Counted from the first letter of the stretch, positions 8,383 to 17,344 are shown. The stretch: DNA of 64,000 nucleotides from Actinomadura opuntiae (GCF_030283205.1 NZ_JASNWF010000017.1:217015-281014); one strand, 5' to 3'. Notes: generated by a model not told the origin, from the sequence alone. Translations and numbers: made by a program.

Positions 8383-9225
8383 CTACTCAGCCAGGGCCAG
8401 TGAAAGGGCCTCGACGTAGCGGAGGGCCGCGAGGCGGGCCAGGGCCGGGTGGGCGCCGAGGGGGGCCGCGTAGGCGGCGCCGACGGCGGCGGCCGCGGCG
8501 GGCACCAGGCGGGCCTCCGGCTCGGGACCGATGAGGTGCGGCGCGACCGCGACGGACGCGGCGCCGGCGGCGCGCAGCTGCTCGCCGGCGGCGCGGACGC
8601 CCGCCTCGTCGGCGAGCGAGGCGGTGAAGACGGGCGCGGCGAGCCGGGAGGCCAGCAGCACGCTGGTGACCTCGGCCTGCCGGACGGCGGTGGCGTCGCC
8701 GGGGGTGGCGACGATGACGCCGGTCGCGGCGGTCACCATCGTCATCATCCGGATCCGGTCGGCGCGGGCGAGGCCGGCGTCGGCGAGCCGGTCGTGCAGC
8801 GCCTCGGCGATGAGCGGGTGGGGGCCGAGCGGCTCGGCGGCGACGGCGTGCACCGGCGCGGCGGCGACGGCGGCGCGGACGGCGGCGTCCAGCGCCGGGT
8901 CGGGCCCGGTGGACAGCGGCACCACCACGGCCGCGAGCTCGTCCTGCTGCGGGCGCAGCCCGGCGAGGACGGCGCGCAGGTTCCCCTCGTCGCCGTCCAG
9001 GTGCCCGACCTGGGCGGGCTGGCCGGTGTGCTCGATCTCCACGAGCCTGGCGAGCTCGGCGGCGAGCTCGCCGCCGCCCTGCCGGGCGGGGCCGGGCACG
9101 GCCAGGACGAGCGCGGGGGATCCGGGGGGGAGCAGGAAGGATTCGTCGCCGCGATGTCGGCCGCCGCGGGGGGCGCGGCGGCGTCGCGACGGAAGTGCCT
9201 CGGATGCCTGGCTTTCGGGACTCAC
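8383..9225 (-). CDS. CbiX-like (sirohydrochlorin chelatase family) protein lacking the N-terminal histidine
   Basis: 280-residue, two-lobed protein with the pattern of long CbiX/SirB chelatases, which insert Co or Fe into sirohydrochlorin. The first beta strand reads LVLAVPGPARQGG where active chelatases have a His-Gly-Ser/Thr motif, so the metal-coordinating histidine is absent. Other visible landmarks are HPLIAEALHDRLADAGL, TGVIVATPGDATAV, and VAVAPHLIGPEP in the second lobe, followed by GAHPALARL. The N-terminal 35 residues are Ser/Arg-rich and low complexity, so the real start may lie further inside. No cobalamin or siroheme genes are adjacent. It may be a non-catalytic paralogue or have shifted chemistry. 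Family call is fairly firm; activity is doubtful. Confidence 0.75.
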   Translation of the reverse strand: MSPESQASEALPSRRRRAPRGGRHRGDESFLLPPGSPALVLAVPGPARQGGGELAAELARLVEIEHTGQPAQVGHLDGDEGNLRAVLAGLRPQQDELAAVVVPLSTGPDPALDAAVRAAVAAAPVHAVAAEPLGPHPLIAEALHDRLADAGLARADRIRMMTMVTAATGVIVATPGDATAVRQAEVTSVLLASRLAAPVFTASLADEAGVRAAGEQLRAAGAASVAVAPHLIGPEPEARLVPAAAAAVGAAYAAPLGAHPALARLAALRYVEALSLALAE

Positions 9226-9531
9226 GGCGGGAATGGTAACGCTCCCGGGCGCGGGAGTCGGCCTCGCGCTCCGGCCGGTCGATCCGGGCGCGCCGTGGCT
9301 GCCTGTACTGATCGTCGGTCTCCCTCCCGTGCCGGGCCGCGATCGGCGGGCGAAACAGCAGAGTATGGCCCATCGGCGCCCGGCAACAGAGGGAAATGAC
9401 GCAGATGTTCCGATTTGTCGCTAACTGATGCGAGTTCGGAATACGGACGAAAGGTGGCCAAGGGGTTGCGGAGGCGTCGCGTCGCGCCTCTATGATCGGG
9501 CCACCCTACGTGCCGGAACGTCCGAGGTCCC
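9226..9531. other. Divergent intergenic region upstream of conservon 1
   Basis: 306 bp between the CbiX-like gene and cvnA1. No coding pattern is seen. The stretch 9390-9460 is less GC-rich than its surroundings and holds a TTCCGA/TCGGAA inverted repeat with a 22-nt spacer; this is the likely promoter zone for cvnA1. No sigma-factor consensus can be assigned confidently. Confidence 0.4.
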
Positions 9532-12396
9532 ATGAGAACCGCACGCACGCGCCCGATCCGGTCCAAGGTCGCCGCGCTCCTTCTCGTTCCGCTCGTCTCG
9601 CTGGTCGCGATCTGGGTGTACGCCGCCGACATCACCGGCCGCGCCGCCCTCGCCCAGCGCAAGTACCACACGCTGAACGAGCAGTTCGCCGCGTCCGGCC
9701 AGGGCCTGCTGGTGGAGCTGGGCAAGGAGCGGCAGGCGTCGGTGGTGTTCCTCAGCGGGCCGCGCAGGGCCGCGTCCACGCCCGCGAGCCTGACCGGGCA
9801 GCGCGCCCGCCTCGACAAGGCCGTGGCCGCCTTCCGCCGCAGCTCCACCTCCGACGCCGCGCGCGGCGCCACCACGGCCGAGATGCGCTCGCGGGTCTCG
9901 GACGTGCTGAGGGCGCTCGGCGGGCTCGGCGAGCTGCGCGCCGCCGTCGACGCGCGCCGGATCGACCGGCTGACCGCCGTCAACGACTACAGCAGCATGG
10001 TCGACGTGATGCACCGGCTGTACGACAGCCTGATCGTCATCGACGACTCCTCGCTCTACAACTGGACGCTGTCCGACCGCGCCGCCGGGCGCGCGATGGA
10101 ACTGCTGCAGCGGGAGAACGCGCTGGTCGCCGGCGCGCTCGTCACGCACGGCCGGATGACCGCCGCCGAGCACCGGATGTTCCTGGAGATGCTCGGCGAG
10201 CAGCGCTGGCAGTGGCAGCGGCAGCGCTCGCTGGCCGACCCGAAGACCTACGCGCGGCTCACCGCGCCGGTGTTCGCCTCCACCCAGTACCACGCCTACA
10301 AGGACATCGAGGACCAGATCGCCGCGCACGACCGCGGGCCGCTGCCGATCAGCGCGTGGCAGTGGCAGGAGACCGCGCAGCCGCTGGTGCTGTCGGTCAA
10401 CAAGATGATCATGGACAACACCAACGGGGCCGCGGAACGCGCCGACGGGCTCGGCCGCGACGCCTACCTCCGGCTCGGCGTCGTCGGCGGCGCCGGCCTG
10501 CTGGTCATCGCCCTGTCGGTGCTGCTGGTGCTGCGGTTCGGCCGCGGCGTCGTCCGCGAGCTGGTCGGGCTGCGCGGCTCGGCGGAGGAGCTGGCGGACG
10601 AGCGGCTGCCGCGCCTGGTCGAGCGGCTGCGCCGCAACGAGCCGGTGGACGTCGAGGCGGAGGCGCCCGCGCTGCCGCGCGGCCGCACCACCGAGGTCGC
10701 CCGGCTCGCCGAGTCGTTTGCCAAGGTCCAGCGCACCGCCGTGGACGCCGCCGTCGGGCAGGCCGAGCTGCGCGCCGGCGTCAGCCGGATCTTCCTCAAC
10801 ATCGCCCGCCGCAACCAGTCGCTGCTGCACCGCCAGCTGACGATGCTGGACGGGCTGGAGAGCCGCGCCGAGGCCGACGACCTGGAGGCGCTGTTCCGCA
10901 TCGACCACCTCACCACCCGCATGCGGCGGCACGCCGAGAGCCTCATCATCCTGTCCGGCGCCACCCCCGGGCGCGGCTGGCGGCGGCCGGTGCACATCAC
11001 CGACGTGCTGCGCGCCGCCGTCGCCGAGATCGAGGACTACCCCCGGGTCGCGGTGCTGACCGAGTCCGAGGACGGGCTGGTCGGCTCCGCCGTCACCGAC
11101 GTCGTGCACCTGCTGGCCGAGCTGCTGGAGAACGCGGCGTCGTTCTCCCCGCCCAACACCGAGGTGCGGGTGATGGCCGAGCGGGTCGGCACCGGGTTCG
11201 TCGTGGAGGTCGAGGACCGCGGCCTCGGCGTGAAGCCGGAGGCGCTCGCCGAGATCAACCGGCGGCTCGCCGAGCCGCCGGAGTTCGACCTGGTCGACAC
11301 CGACCAGCTCGGGCTGTTCGTGGTCGCCCGGCTCGCGGCGCGGCACGGCATCGACGTCACGCTGCACCGCTCCCCGTACGGGGGCGTGACCGCGATCGTG
11401 CTGATGCCGCACGACCTGGTGGTGCCGGCCGACCGGATGGGCGACGACCTGCCCCTCGACGGCGAGTCCGGCGCGCCGGCCGTCGAGGCGGGCGCGGACG
11501 CCGGAGAGCCGGCCGCCCCCGACCCGGAGGCGCCCGACGCGGAACCGGCGGACGAGCCGGCCGGCGCGGAGCCCGCCGGCGCTGGGCCGACGTTCATGGG
11601 CACCCCGTACGCCGACACGCCCTTCGGCGGGACGCCGCGTCCGGAGGTCGTCACGCGCGCCGAGGTCGTCCCGGACATCGGGGTGTTCGCCCGCCGCGAC
11701 CCCGGACGCGCCGGACCGGCGCGTCCGAGCGGGGCGTGGTCCGAGCCGGTGCCGCTGCGAGAGGCGCCGCCCGTCCTGCCGCAGCTCGCCGGCCCGGTGA
11801 ACCCGTGGGGCAGCCCCGAGGACACCGACCCGGGCGGGCCGCCCGGCGGTCGGCGCGGCGCGTCCGCGAACCCCTGGTCCGACGACGCCGCGGACGGCGT
11901 TCCAGCGCATAGGGAAGACGAGCCGTCCGCCGCCGACGGCTGGGAGCCCGCGCCCGTGTACGCGTCCGGCGTCCGCACGCCGAACGCACCGGTCGGCACC
12001 CCGCCGGACGACGCCCGCCCGGACGAGACGCTGAGGGACGGAGCGCCGCCGCACGAGGCGCCGCCGACCGGCGCGGAACGGCACGGTGCGCGTCCAGCCG
12101 ATGACTCGGCGGTGAACGGCGACCCCGGGAGCGGTACCGTCGTCGGCGGCGAGCGCCCTCGCGGCGCGGAGCACGGGCATCCCGCCGGGACCCACGCGGG
12201 GCTGCCCCGCCGGGTCCGGCAGGAGAACCTGGCGCCGCAGCTGCGCAAGGAACCGCCGCCGCCTCCCTCCGTGGGCGGCGGCGCGGCCGGCGGGGTCGCG
12301 AGATCCCCCGAGGAGGCGCGCTCGCTGATGGCCTCGGTACAGCAGGGATGGCGGCGCGGACGCGCGTCCGATGGGGAGGATGAGGGGACCCGATGA
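9532..12396 (+). CDS. cvnA: Conservon histidine-kinase-like sensor CvnA (NIT domain), copy 1
   Basis: 954-residue membrane sensor of the conservon system, in which a kinase-like protein is associated with a small GTPase. Order: TM1 about residues 13-33, an extracytoplasmic nitrate/nitrite-sensing-type (NIT) helical domain about 45-300, TM2 about 314-337, a linker, then NIARRNQSLLHRQLTMLDGLE and RIDHLTTRMRRHAESLIIL (the family's dimerisation helices), and a HATPase domain about 490-625 with N box LLAELLENAASFSP, G1 VEDRGLGV and G2 GLFVVARLAARHGI. The last 330 residues are disordered and rich in Pro, Ala, Glu and Asp. No classical phosphoacceptor H-box is obvious. ATG 9532 has GAGG 5 nt upstream. 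The stop overlaps cvnB (ATGA). Confidence 0.93.
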   Translation: MRTARTRPIRSKVAALLLVPLVSLVAIWVYAADITGRAALAQRKYHTLNEQFAASGQGLLVELGKERQASVVFLSGPRRAASTPASLTGQRARLDKAVAAFRRSSTSDAARGATTAEMRSRVSDVLRALGGLGELRAAVDARRIDRLTAVNDYSSMVDVMHRLYDSLIVIDDSSLYNWTLSDRAAGRAMELLQRENALVAGALVTHGRMTAAEHRMFLEMLGEQRWQWQRQRSLADPKTYARLTAPVFASTQYHAYKDIEDQIAAHDRGPLPISAWQWQETAQPLVLSVNKMIMDNTNGAAERADGLGRDAYLRLGVVGGAGLLVIALSVLLVLRFGRGVVRELVGLRGSAEELADERLPRLVERLRRNEPVDVEAEAPALPRGRTTEVARLAESFAKVQRTAVDAAVGQAELRAGVSRIFLNIARRNQSLLHRQLTMLDGLESRAEADDLEALFRIDHLTTRMRRHAESLIILSGATPGRGWRRPVHITDVLRAAVAEIEDYPRVAVLTESEDGLVGSAVTDVVHLLAELLENAASFSPPNTEVRVMAERVGTGFVVEVEDRGLGVKPEALAEINRRLAEPPEFDLVDTDQLGLFVVARLAARHGIDVTLHRSPYGGVTAIVLMPHDLVVPADRMGDDLPLDGESGAPAVEAGADAGEPAAPDPEAPDAEPADEPAGAEPAGAGPTFMGTPYADTPFGGTPRPEVVTRAEVVPDIGVFARRDPGRAGPARPSGAWSEPVPLREAPPVLPQLAGPVNPWGSPEDTDPGGPPGGRRGASANPWSDDAADGVPAHREDEPSAADGWEPAPVYASGVRTPNAPVGTPPDDARPDETLRDGAPPHEAPPTGAERHGARPADDSAVNGDPGSGTVVGGERPRGAEHGHPAGTHAGLPRRVRQENLAPQLRKEPPPPPSVGGGAAGGVARSPEEARSLMASVQQGWRRGRASDGEDEGTR

Positions 12397-12860
12397 TGCA
12401 CAACACGGTCACCGGCGAGCTCAACTGGCTGCTCAACGACTTCGCCGAGCGCGTCACGAGCGTGCGGCAGGCGGTGATCCTGTCCCGCGACGGGCTGGCG
12501 GTCGCCGCGTCCAGCGAGCTCGGCCGCGAGGACGCCGAGCACCTGTCCGCGCTGGCGTCCGGCGTGCAGAGCCTGGCCCGCGGCGCCGGCCGGCACTTCG
12601 CGGGCGGCAGCGTCCGCCAGACCATCATCGAGATGGACGCGCTGCTGCTGTTCGTCACCGCGGCCGGCGACGGCACCTGCCTGGCGGTGATCGCCGAGGC
12701 GGAGGCCGACGCGGGCCTGGTCGCCTACGAGATGGCGGTGCTGGTCAAGCGGGTCGGGCAGCATCTGCAGGCCGCCCCGCGCTCCGAGCCGGCCGGCGGT
12801 TTCGGCGCCGGTTTCGGCGGCGGGTTCGGGGCCGGGGGAGGCGTCCCGCAGGGACGGTGA
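12393..12860 (+). CDS. cvnB: Roadblock/LC7 domain protein CvnB, copy 1
   Basis: 155-residue roadblock/LC7 protein, the second gene of a conservon; relatives are thought to regulate or dock the CvnD GTPase, in the manner of MglB for MglA. Seen: GELNWLLNDFAERV at the N-terminus, VRQAVILSRDGLAVAASSEL, SLARGAGRHFAGGSVRQTIIE (written as SLARGAGRHF and RQTIIEMD), LLFVTAAGDGTCLAVIAEAEAD, and MAVLVKRVGQHL, all typical of the family. A glycine/phenylalanine-rich tail of about 25 residues is poorly conserved. Start ATG 12393 overlaps the cvnA stop by 4 nt; a second ATG follows at once at 12396. Translation is very likely coupled to cvnA. Confidence 0.95.
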   Translation: MMHNTVTGELNWLLNDFAERVTSVRQAVILSRDGLAVAASSELGREDAEHLSALASGVQSLARGAGRHFAGGSVRQTIIEMDALLLFVTAAGDGTCLAVIAEAEADAGLVAYEMAVLVKRVGQHLQAAPRSEPAGGFGAGFGGGFGAGGGVPQGR

Positions 12861-12924
12861 CCCCGGGCGGAGCCCGTCCGGGGAGAAGTGGGGGGACCGT
12901 GGCCCCTCGGGGAGGTGCTGACCG

Positions 12925-13302
12925 ATGAACCCGTCGGCGGAGCGGTGGCTGGACCGGGAGGCCGGCCCGCTCGTCCGCCCCTACGCGCGGACGCGGGGCC
13001 GGACCCGTCCCGCGGGTCCGGGCTTCGACCTGATCGCGGTGGTCGCGGCCACCGGCGCGCAGCCGGGCGACCGGCTGCGCTACAGCCCCGACCACGCGCG
13101 GATCCTGCGCGGCTGCGCCCGCCCCGTCGCGGTCGTCGACCTGGCCTCGGAGTTCGGGCTGCCGCTCGGGGTCGTCCGGGTGCTGCTCGGCGACCTGCGC
13201 GACGAGGGGCTCATCGCGGTGGTGGACTCCGCCGCGCCCGCGGGCGGACGCCCGGGGCGGGGCGTGCTGAGGGAGGTGCTCAATGGCCTACGCGCCCTCT
13301 GA
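12925..13302 (+). CDS. cvnC: DUF742 protein CvnC, copy 1
   Basis: 125-residue DUF742 protein, the third component of conservons. Shows LVRPYARTRGRTRP near the N-terminus and a winged-helix-like segment from ILRGCARPVAVVDLASEF to LPLGVVRVLLGDLRDEGLI, the hallmark of the family, ending LREVLNGLRAL. ATG 12925 is preceded by GGGGAGG about 9 nt upstream. Its 3' end overlaps cvnD by 20 nt, indicating coupled expression. The role of DUF742 is not established; a helix-turn-helix-like fold suggests interaction with protein or DNA (inference). Confidence 0.94.
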   Translation: MNPSAERWLDREAGPLVRPYARTRGRTRPAGPGFDLIAVVAATGAQPGDRLRYSPDHARILRGCARPVAVVDLASEFGLPLGVVRVLLGDLRDEGLIAVVDSAAPAGGRPGRGVLREVLNGLRAL

Positions 13303-13960
13303 CCCCGGCACCGGCCCGGGGACCGGCTCCGGTGCCGGCTCCGGTCCCGGGCTCGCCGCCCGCCCGCTGGTCACCACCAAGATCCTCATCGCCGGCGGGT
13401 TCGGCGCGGGCAAGACCACGATGGTCGGCTCGATCAGCGAGATCCGGCCGCTGCGCACCGAGGAGCCGCTGACCGACCGCGGCGTCGGCGTCGACGACGT
13501 CACGGGCGTGCGGGCCAAGACCACCACGACCGTCGCCATGGACTTCGGCCGCATCACGCTGTCGGACCAGCTGCTGCTCTACCTGTTCGGCACGCCCGGC
13601 CAGGACCGCTTCTGGTTCATGTGGGACGAGCTGGCCGCCGGCGCGATCGGCGCGGTCGTGCTGGCCGACACCCGGCGGCTGACCGGCTGCTTCCCCGCCA
13701 TCGACTACTTCGAGCGGCGCCGCCTTCCGTTCGTGGTGGCCGTCAACTGCTTCGACGGCGCGCGCCGCCACGACCCCCGGGACGTGGCGATCGCGCTGGA
13801 CCTCGATCCGGGCGTCCCGGTGCTGCTGTGCGACGCGCGCCGCCGCGCGTCGTCCAAGCAGGTGCTCATCGCGCTGATGGAGCACGTGCTGAGCTGGCCG
13901 GACGCCGGAGGCCGCGCGGATGACGCTCGGTCACCTGATCGTCGCGGACCCGCGACGTAG
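13283..13960 (+). CDS. cvnD: Ras-like GTPase CvnD, copy 1
   Basis: 225-residue small GTPase of the MglA/CvnD type. Motifs: low-complexity Gly/Pro/Ser leader (residues 1-28), P-loop GGFGAGKTTMVGSI (about 36-49), switch I region TKTTTTVAMDFGRI in the form AKTTTTVAMDFG, G3-like FGTPGQDRFWFMWDE, and G4 VNCFDG (NxxD-like). G5 is weakly defined at LLCDAR. The GTP-binding core is intact, and the Gly at the usual P-loop position is conserved. Paralogous to the copy at 17763. Conservons signal from the CvnA sensor to the GTPase and modulate development or secondary metabolism in Streptomyces; the output here is unknown. Confidence 0.95.
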   Translation: MAYAPSDPGTGPGTGSGAGSGPGLAARPLVTTKILIAGGFGAGKTTMVGSISEIRPLRTEEPLTDRGVGVDDVTGVRAKTTTTVAMDFGRITLSDQLLLYLFGTPGQDRFWFMWDELAAGAIGAVVLADTRRLTGCFPAIDYFERRRLPFVVAVNCFDGARRHDPRDVAIALDLDPGVPVLLCDARRRASSKQVLIALMEHVLSWPDAGGRADDARSPDRRGPAT

Positions 13961-14009
13961 TAGAGTCCCGCAGACCCCCGTACATCCCGCATCGGGAGGT
14001 TCCCCCCGC

Positions 14010-14066
14010 ATGACTCACCCCCCATCGCCGAAAGCCACCGATGTGAGCATGGTCCCCGAGCCGTGA
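14010..14066 (+). CDS. 18-residue leader ORF coupled to cvnA2
   Basis: Short frame encoding MTHPPSPKATDVSMVPEP. It has a strong GGGAGG ribosome site 8 nt before ATG 14010, and its TGA (14064-14066) overlaps the ATG of cvnA2 at 14066 (TGATG). cvnA2 itself has no recognisable ribosome site, so ribosomes probably reach it by termination-reinitiation from this leader. The peptide resembles no family I know. The leader may set the ratio of sensor to GTPase, or serve as a translation sensor. Too short for statistical proof; the evidence is the SD/start/stop geometry. Confidence 0.55.
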   Translation: MTHPPSPKATDVSMVPEP

Positions 14067-16903
14067 TGGCCGCCCGCTTCTCCTCGATCCGGGCGAGGAT
14101 CACCCTCCTGGTCCTCGTGCCGCTGCTCGCGCTGGCCGCGCTGTGGATGTTCCTCACCGGCATCACCTACGGGGACGCCCACCAGCTCCTGCAGAGCCGC
14201 AAGTTCCAGCAGGAGGCGGTGCTGCCCACGCAGCGGCTGATGAACGCGCTGCAGAAGGAGCGCCGGCTGTCGATGGCCGACGCCGGCGCGGCCCGCGCGG
14301 TGGACCCGGACGCGCTGCGCGCCCAGCGGCGGGCGACCGACGGCGCCGTGAAGGAGCTGCGGAAGGGCTTCGGGGACGGCGCGCTGCGCGACTCGATCCT
14401 GCCGGGCGTCGTCAGGCGGATGGACGACCTGCTGGCCCGGCTCGGCACGCTGGAGGCGACCCGGCACGGCGTGGACGACCGGGCCTCCGGCCGCGCGGAC
14501 GTGCTGGCCGACTACAGCGCCATCATCGACGCGGGGTTCGCCATCTACAGCGCGACGACCCCGGCGAACGGGACCATCACCGCCGACGCGCGCACGCTCA
14601 CCTCCGTCGGCCGCGGCCGGGAGTTCCTGTCCCGCGAGGACGCGCTGCTGACCGGCGCGCTCGCCGCCGGGCACCTGAGCGCCGCCGAGCGCGGCGAGTT
14701 CGCGCAGCTGGTCGGCGCGCAGCGGATGTCGTACGCCGACAACGTCCCGAACCTGCCCGCCGCCGACCGCACCCGCTACGAGCGCCTCACCGCCACCCCG
14801 CAGTTCGCGCAGCTGCGCAGGCTGGAGGACCAGGTGATCCGGGGCACCGAGCCGGCCCGGACCCCGACCAAGAAGCAGGTGCCCGCGGGACGGACCGCCA
14901 CCGGCGCGGCGGCGGGGAACCGGAACGCCACCGCCGGACGGTCGGTGCGCGCCGCGCGGGTGCAGCCCGTCGAGCCGTCCCAGTGGCGGGCGGCCGCCGA
15001 CGCCGCCGACGACCGCCTCTACGACTTCGAGAACCGCGCCCTCGACGACATCACCGGCAAGTCGCAGCACATCGCGGTCGGCGTGTTCGTCCGGCTCGGC
15101 GTCGCCGGCGGCCTCGGTCTGGTCGCGTTCGTGCTGTCCGCGCTGATCGCGGTCCGGGTGTCGCGGCGGCTGCTGCGCGAGTGCCGCACGCTGGCCGGCG
15201 CGGTCGTGGAGTTCACCCAGAAGCGGCTCCCGCTGCTGGCCGAGCAGGTCCGCGCCGGGCGGCCCGCCGAACCCGAGCCCGAGCCCGGCGTCGACTTCCG
15301 GATCCGCGAGATCCGGCAGATCGCCGACTCCTTCGGCCGGGCCCGCGAGGCGGTGCTGCTGGCCGCGGCCGGCGAGGTCGCCGCGCGGCGCGGGATCAGC
15401 GAGGTGTTCGTCAACCTCGCCCGCCGCAACCAGGCGCTGCTGCACCGCCAGCTCAGCCTGCTCGACACCATGGAGCGCCGCACCGAGGACCCGTCGGAGC
15501 TGTCGGACCTGTTCCGCCTCGACCACCTCGCCACCCGCATGCGCCGGCACGCCGAGGGCCTGGTCATCCTGGCCGGCAAGACGGCGGGCCGCGGCTGGCG
15601 GCGGCCCGTCCCGCTGGTGGACGTGGTGCGCGGCGCGGTCGCCGAGGTCGAGGACTACCCGCGGGTGCGGGTGCAGCCGCTGCCGCGGATCGCGCTGCTC
15701 GGCTCCGCCGTCGCCGACGTCATCCACCTGCTGGCCGAGGTGGTGGAGAACGCCACCACGTTCTCGCCGCCGCAGTCGCCGGTGCGGGTCAGCGGGCACC
15801 CGGTCGCCAACGGCTTCGCGATCGAGGTGGAGGACCGCGGCCTCGGCATGACCGAGGAGGCGCTGCGCGCCGCGAACGCGCGGCTGGAGGACCCGCCGGA
15901 GTTCGACCCGTCCGACAGCGCGCAGCTCGGCCTGTTCGTCGTGGCGCGGCTCGCCGAGCGGCACGACATCAAGGTGACGCTGCGGCAGTCGCCGTACGGC
16001 GGCACCACCGCGATCACGCTGATCCCCGGCTCCCTCATCGTCGACACCGCGGAGCCGGAGCCGGTCTCGCGCCGCAACACCGGCCCGATGCGGCTGCCCG
16101 CCACGACGACCGCAGGCGCGCTGCCGGCGGCCGCCGCGCCGGCGGTGGAGCAGGGCGGCGTCGTCCGGCTGGTCGCCGAGGCCGAGCCCGTCCGGGGCGA
16201 CTCCGCGCGTCCCACGCCCGCCGGACGCGAGCCAGTACGCGCCGAGCCGGTGCGCGCCGAGCCCGTGCAGGCCGAGCCCGTGCAGGTCGAGGCGCCGGGG
16301 CTGACGCCGCTTCCGGAGCGCCGCCGCGCGCAGCGCGACCGTCCGCAGGCGGCGCCGGAGCCCGCACGGGACACGGCGCCCGACGCTGCGCCGGAGCCCG
16401 CGCCCGCCGGGGCTGAGGAGCCCGAGGCGCCGCTGAGGGACGGCGAGCTTCCCAAGCGCCGCCGGCAGACGCACCTCGCGCCGCAACTGAAGGACCGGGT
16501 GGACGCCCATCTGGCCGCGCGGGGGCAGGCGCCCCCGCCCGCCGCGACTCCGTCCGCACCACAGCAGCCCGCGTCCCAGCAGCCCGCACCTCAGCAGCCC
16601 GCGTCCCAGCAGCCCGCACCTCAGCAGCCCGCGGCCCGGCCGCAGGCACCGGGGCCCGCGCCGGAGCCGTCCATGCCGATGGCGGCCCCTGTCCCCGCCG
16701 ACGCGGCACCGCCCGGACCGCGCGGCGCGCCCGGCGGCGGGACCGCTCCACCGGACGTCCCGGACGCGGCCCGCTCACCCGAGACCATGCGATCGATGAT
16801 GTCCGCCATGCAGCGCGGCTGGCAGCGCGGCAGGCGGGACGCGGCCGACGCCGAGGCGGAGGCCGCACCCAACCGAGGCGACCAGGAGGACGACGCCCCA
16901 TGA
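14066..16903 (+). CDS. cvnA: Conservon histidine-kinase-like sensor CvnA (NIT domain), copy 2
   Basis: 945-residue paralogue of the sensor at 9532. TM1 about residues 13-33, a NIT-type extracytoplasmic helical domain to about 335 containing a Thr/Lys/Arg-rich insertion, TM2 about 342-365, then VFVNLARRNQALLHRQLSLLD, RLDHLATRMRRHAEGLVIL, and a HATPase domain about 520-660 with LLAEVVENATTFSP, VEDRGLGM and GLFVVARLAERHDI. The C-terminal 280 residues are disordered with a five-fold QQPAS/QQPAP repeat. The start is uncertain between GTG 14063 and ATG 14066; ATG is preferred because it shares TGATG with the leader ORF and no SD serves either codon directly. Four-base overlap with cvnB2. Confidence 0.93.
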   Translation: MAARFSSIRARITLLVLVPLLALAALWMFLTGITYGDAHQLLQSRKFQQEAVLPTQRLMNALQKERRLSMADAGAARAVDPDALRAQRRATDGAVKELRKGFGDGALRDSILPGVVRRMDDLLARLGTLEATRHGVDDRASGRADVLADYSAIIDAGFAIYSATTPANGTITADARTLTSVGRGREFLSREDALLTGALAAGHLSAAERGEFAQLVGAQRMSYADNVPNLPAADRTRYERLTATPQFAQLRRLEDQVIRGTEPARTPTKKQVPAGRTATGAAAGNRNATAGRSVRAARVQPVEPSQWRAAADAADDRLYDFENRALDDITGKSQHIAVGVFVRLGVAGGLGLVAFVLSALIAVRVSRRLLRECRTLAGAVVEFTQKRLPLLAEQVRAGRPAEPEPEPGVDFRIREIRQIADSFGRAREAVLLAAAGEVAARRGISEVFVNLARRNQALLHRQLSLLDTMERRTEDPSELSDLFRLDHLATRMRRHAEGLVILAGKTAGRGWRRPVPLVDVVRGAVAEVEDYPRVRVQPLPRIALLGSAVADVIHLLAEVVENATTFSPPQSPVRVSGHPVANGFAIEVEDRGLGMTEEALRAANARLEDPPEFDPSDSAQLGLFVVARLAERHDIKVTLRQSPYGGTTAITLIPGSLIVDTAEPEPVSRRNTGPMRLPATTTAGALPAAAAPAVEQGGVVRLVAEAEPVRGDSARPTPAGREPVRAEPVRAEPVQAEPVQVEAPGLTPLPERRRAQRDRPQAAPEPARDTAPDAAPEPAPAGAEEPEAPLRDGELPKRRRQTHLAPQLKDRVDAHLAARGQAPPPAATPSAPQQPASQQPAPQQPASQQPAPQQPAARPQAPGPAPEPSMPMAAPVPADAAPPGPRGAPGGGTAPPDVPDAARSPETMRSMMSAMQRGWQRGRRDAADAEAEAAPNRGDQEDDAP
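16562..16636 (+). repeat. Five tandem 15-bp repeats inside cvnA2
   Basis: Five contiguous copies of CAGCAGCCCGC plus a variable four-base end, alternating the GTCC and ACCT forms and ending in GGCC. They encode QQPA(S/P/A) units in the disordered tail. Because 15 is a multiple of 3, copy-number change would keep the frame. Confidence 0.85.
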
Positions 16904-17343
16904 CAGATGCCCAGCACTCCGGCGCGGATGCCGCGGGCGGTGCCGGCGGCGAGCTGAACTGGCTGCTGGACAGCCTCGTCCAGCGGGTCGCCCAGGTGCA
17001 GAACGCGGTGGTCCTGTCGAGCGACGGCCTGCGCATGGCGGCCTCCCGGGGGCTCGGCCAGGAGGCGTCCGACCATCTCGCGGCGGTCGCCGCCAGCTTC
17101 CAGAGCCTGGCCCGCGGCGCGGGCGAGTCGTTCGGCGGCGGCCCGGTCCGGCAGACCATCGTGGAGATGGAGTCGGCGTTCCTGTTCGTCACCGCGGCCG
17201 GGCGCGGCGCCTGCCTGGCGGTGCTCGCCGACGCCGACGCCGACCTCGGCATGATCGCCTACGAGATGGCGATGCTCGTCACCCGGGTGGGCCAGCACCT
17301 GTCGGCCAACCCGCGGGTGACCGCCGCCGAGGGCGGCGTGTGA
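16900..17343 (+). CDS. cvnB: Roadblock/LC7 domain protein CvnB, copy 2
   Basis: 147-residue roadblock/LC7 protein. Motifs parallel the first copy: GELNWLLDSLVQRV, VQNAVVLSSDGLRMAAS, SLARGAGESFGGGPVRQTIVE (in parts SLARGAGESF and RQTIVEME), FLFVTAAGRGACLAVLADADAD and MAMLVTRVGQHLSA. It lacks the glycine-rich tail of copy 1. ATG 16900 overlaps the cvnA2 stop (ATGA). Expected to partner with the CvnD GTPase at 17763. Cross-talk with the first conservon is possible given the similarity, but is not shown by sequence. Confidence 0.95.
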   Translation: MTDAQHSGADAAGGAGGELNWLLDSLVQRVAQVQNAVVLSSDGLRMAASRGLGQEASDHLAAVAASFQSLARGAGESFGGGPVRQTIVEMESAFLFVTAAGRGACLAVLADADADLGMIAYEMAMLVTRVGQHLSANPRVTAAEGGV

Positions 17344-17344
17344 G

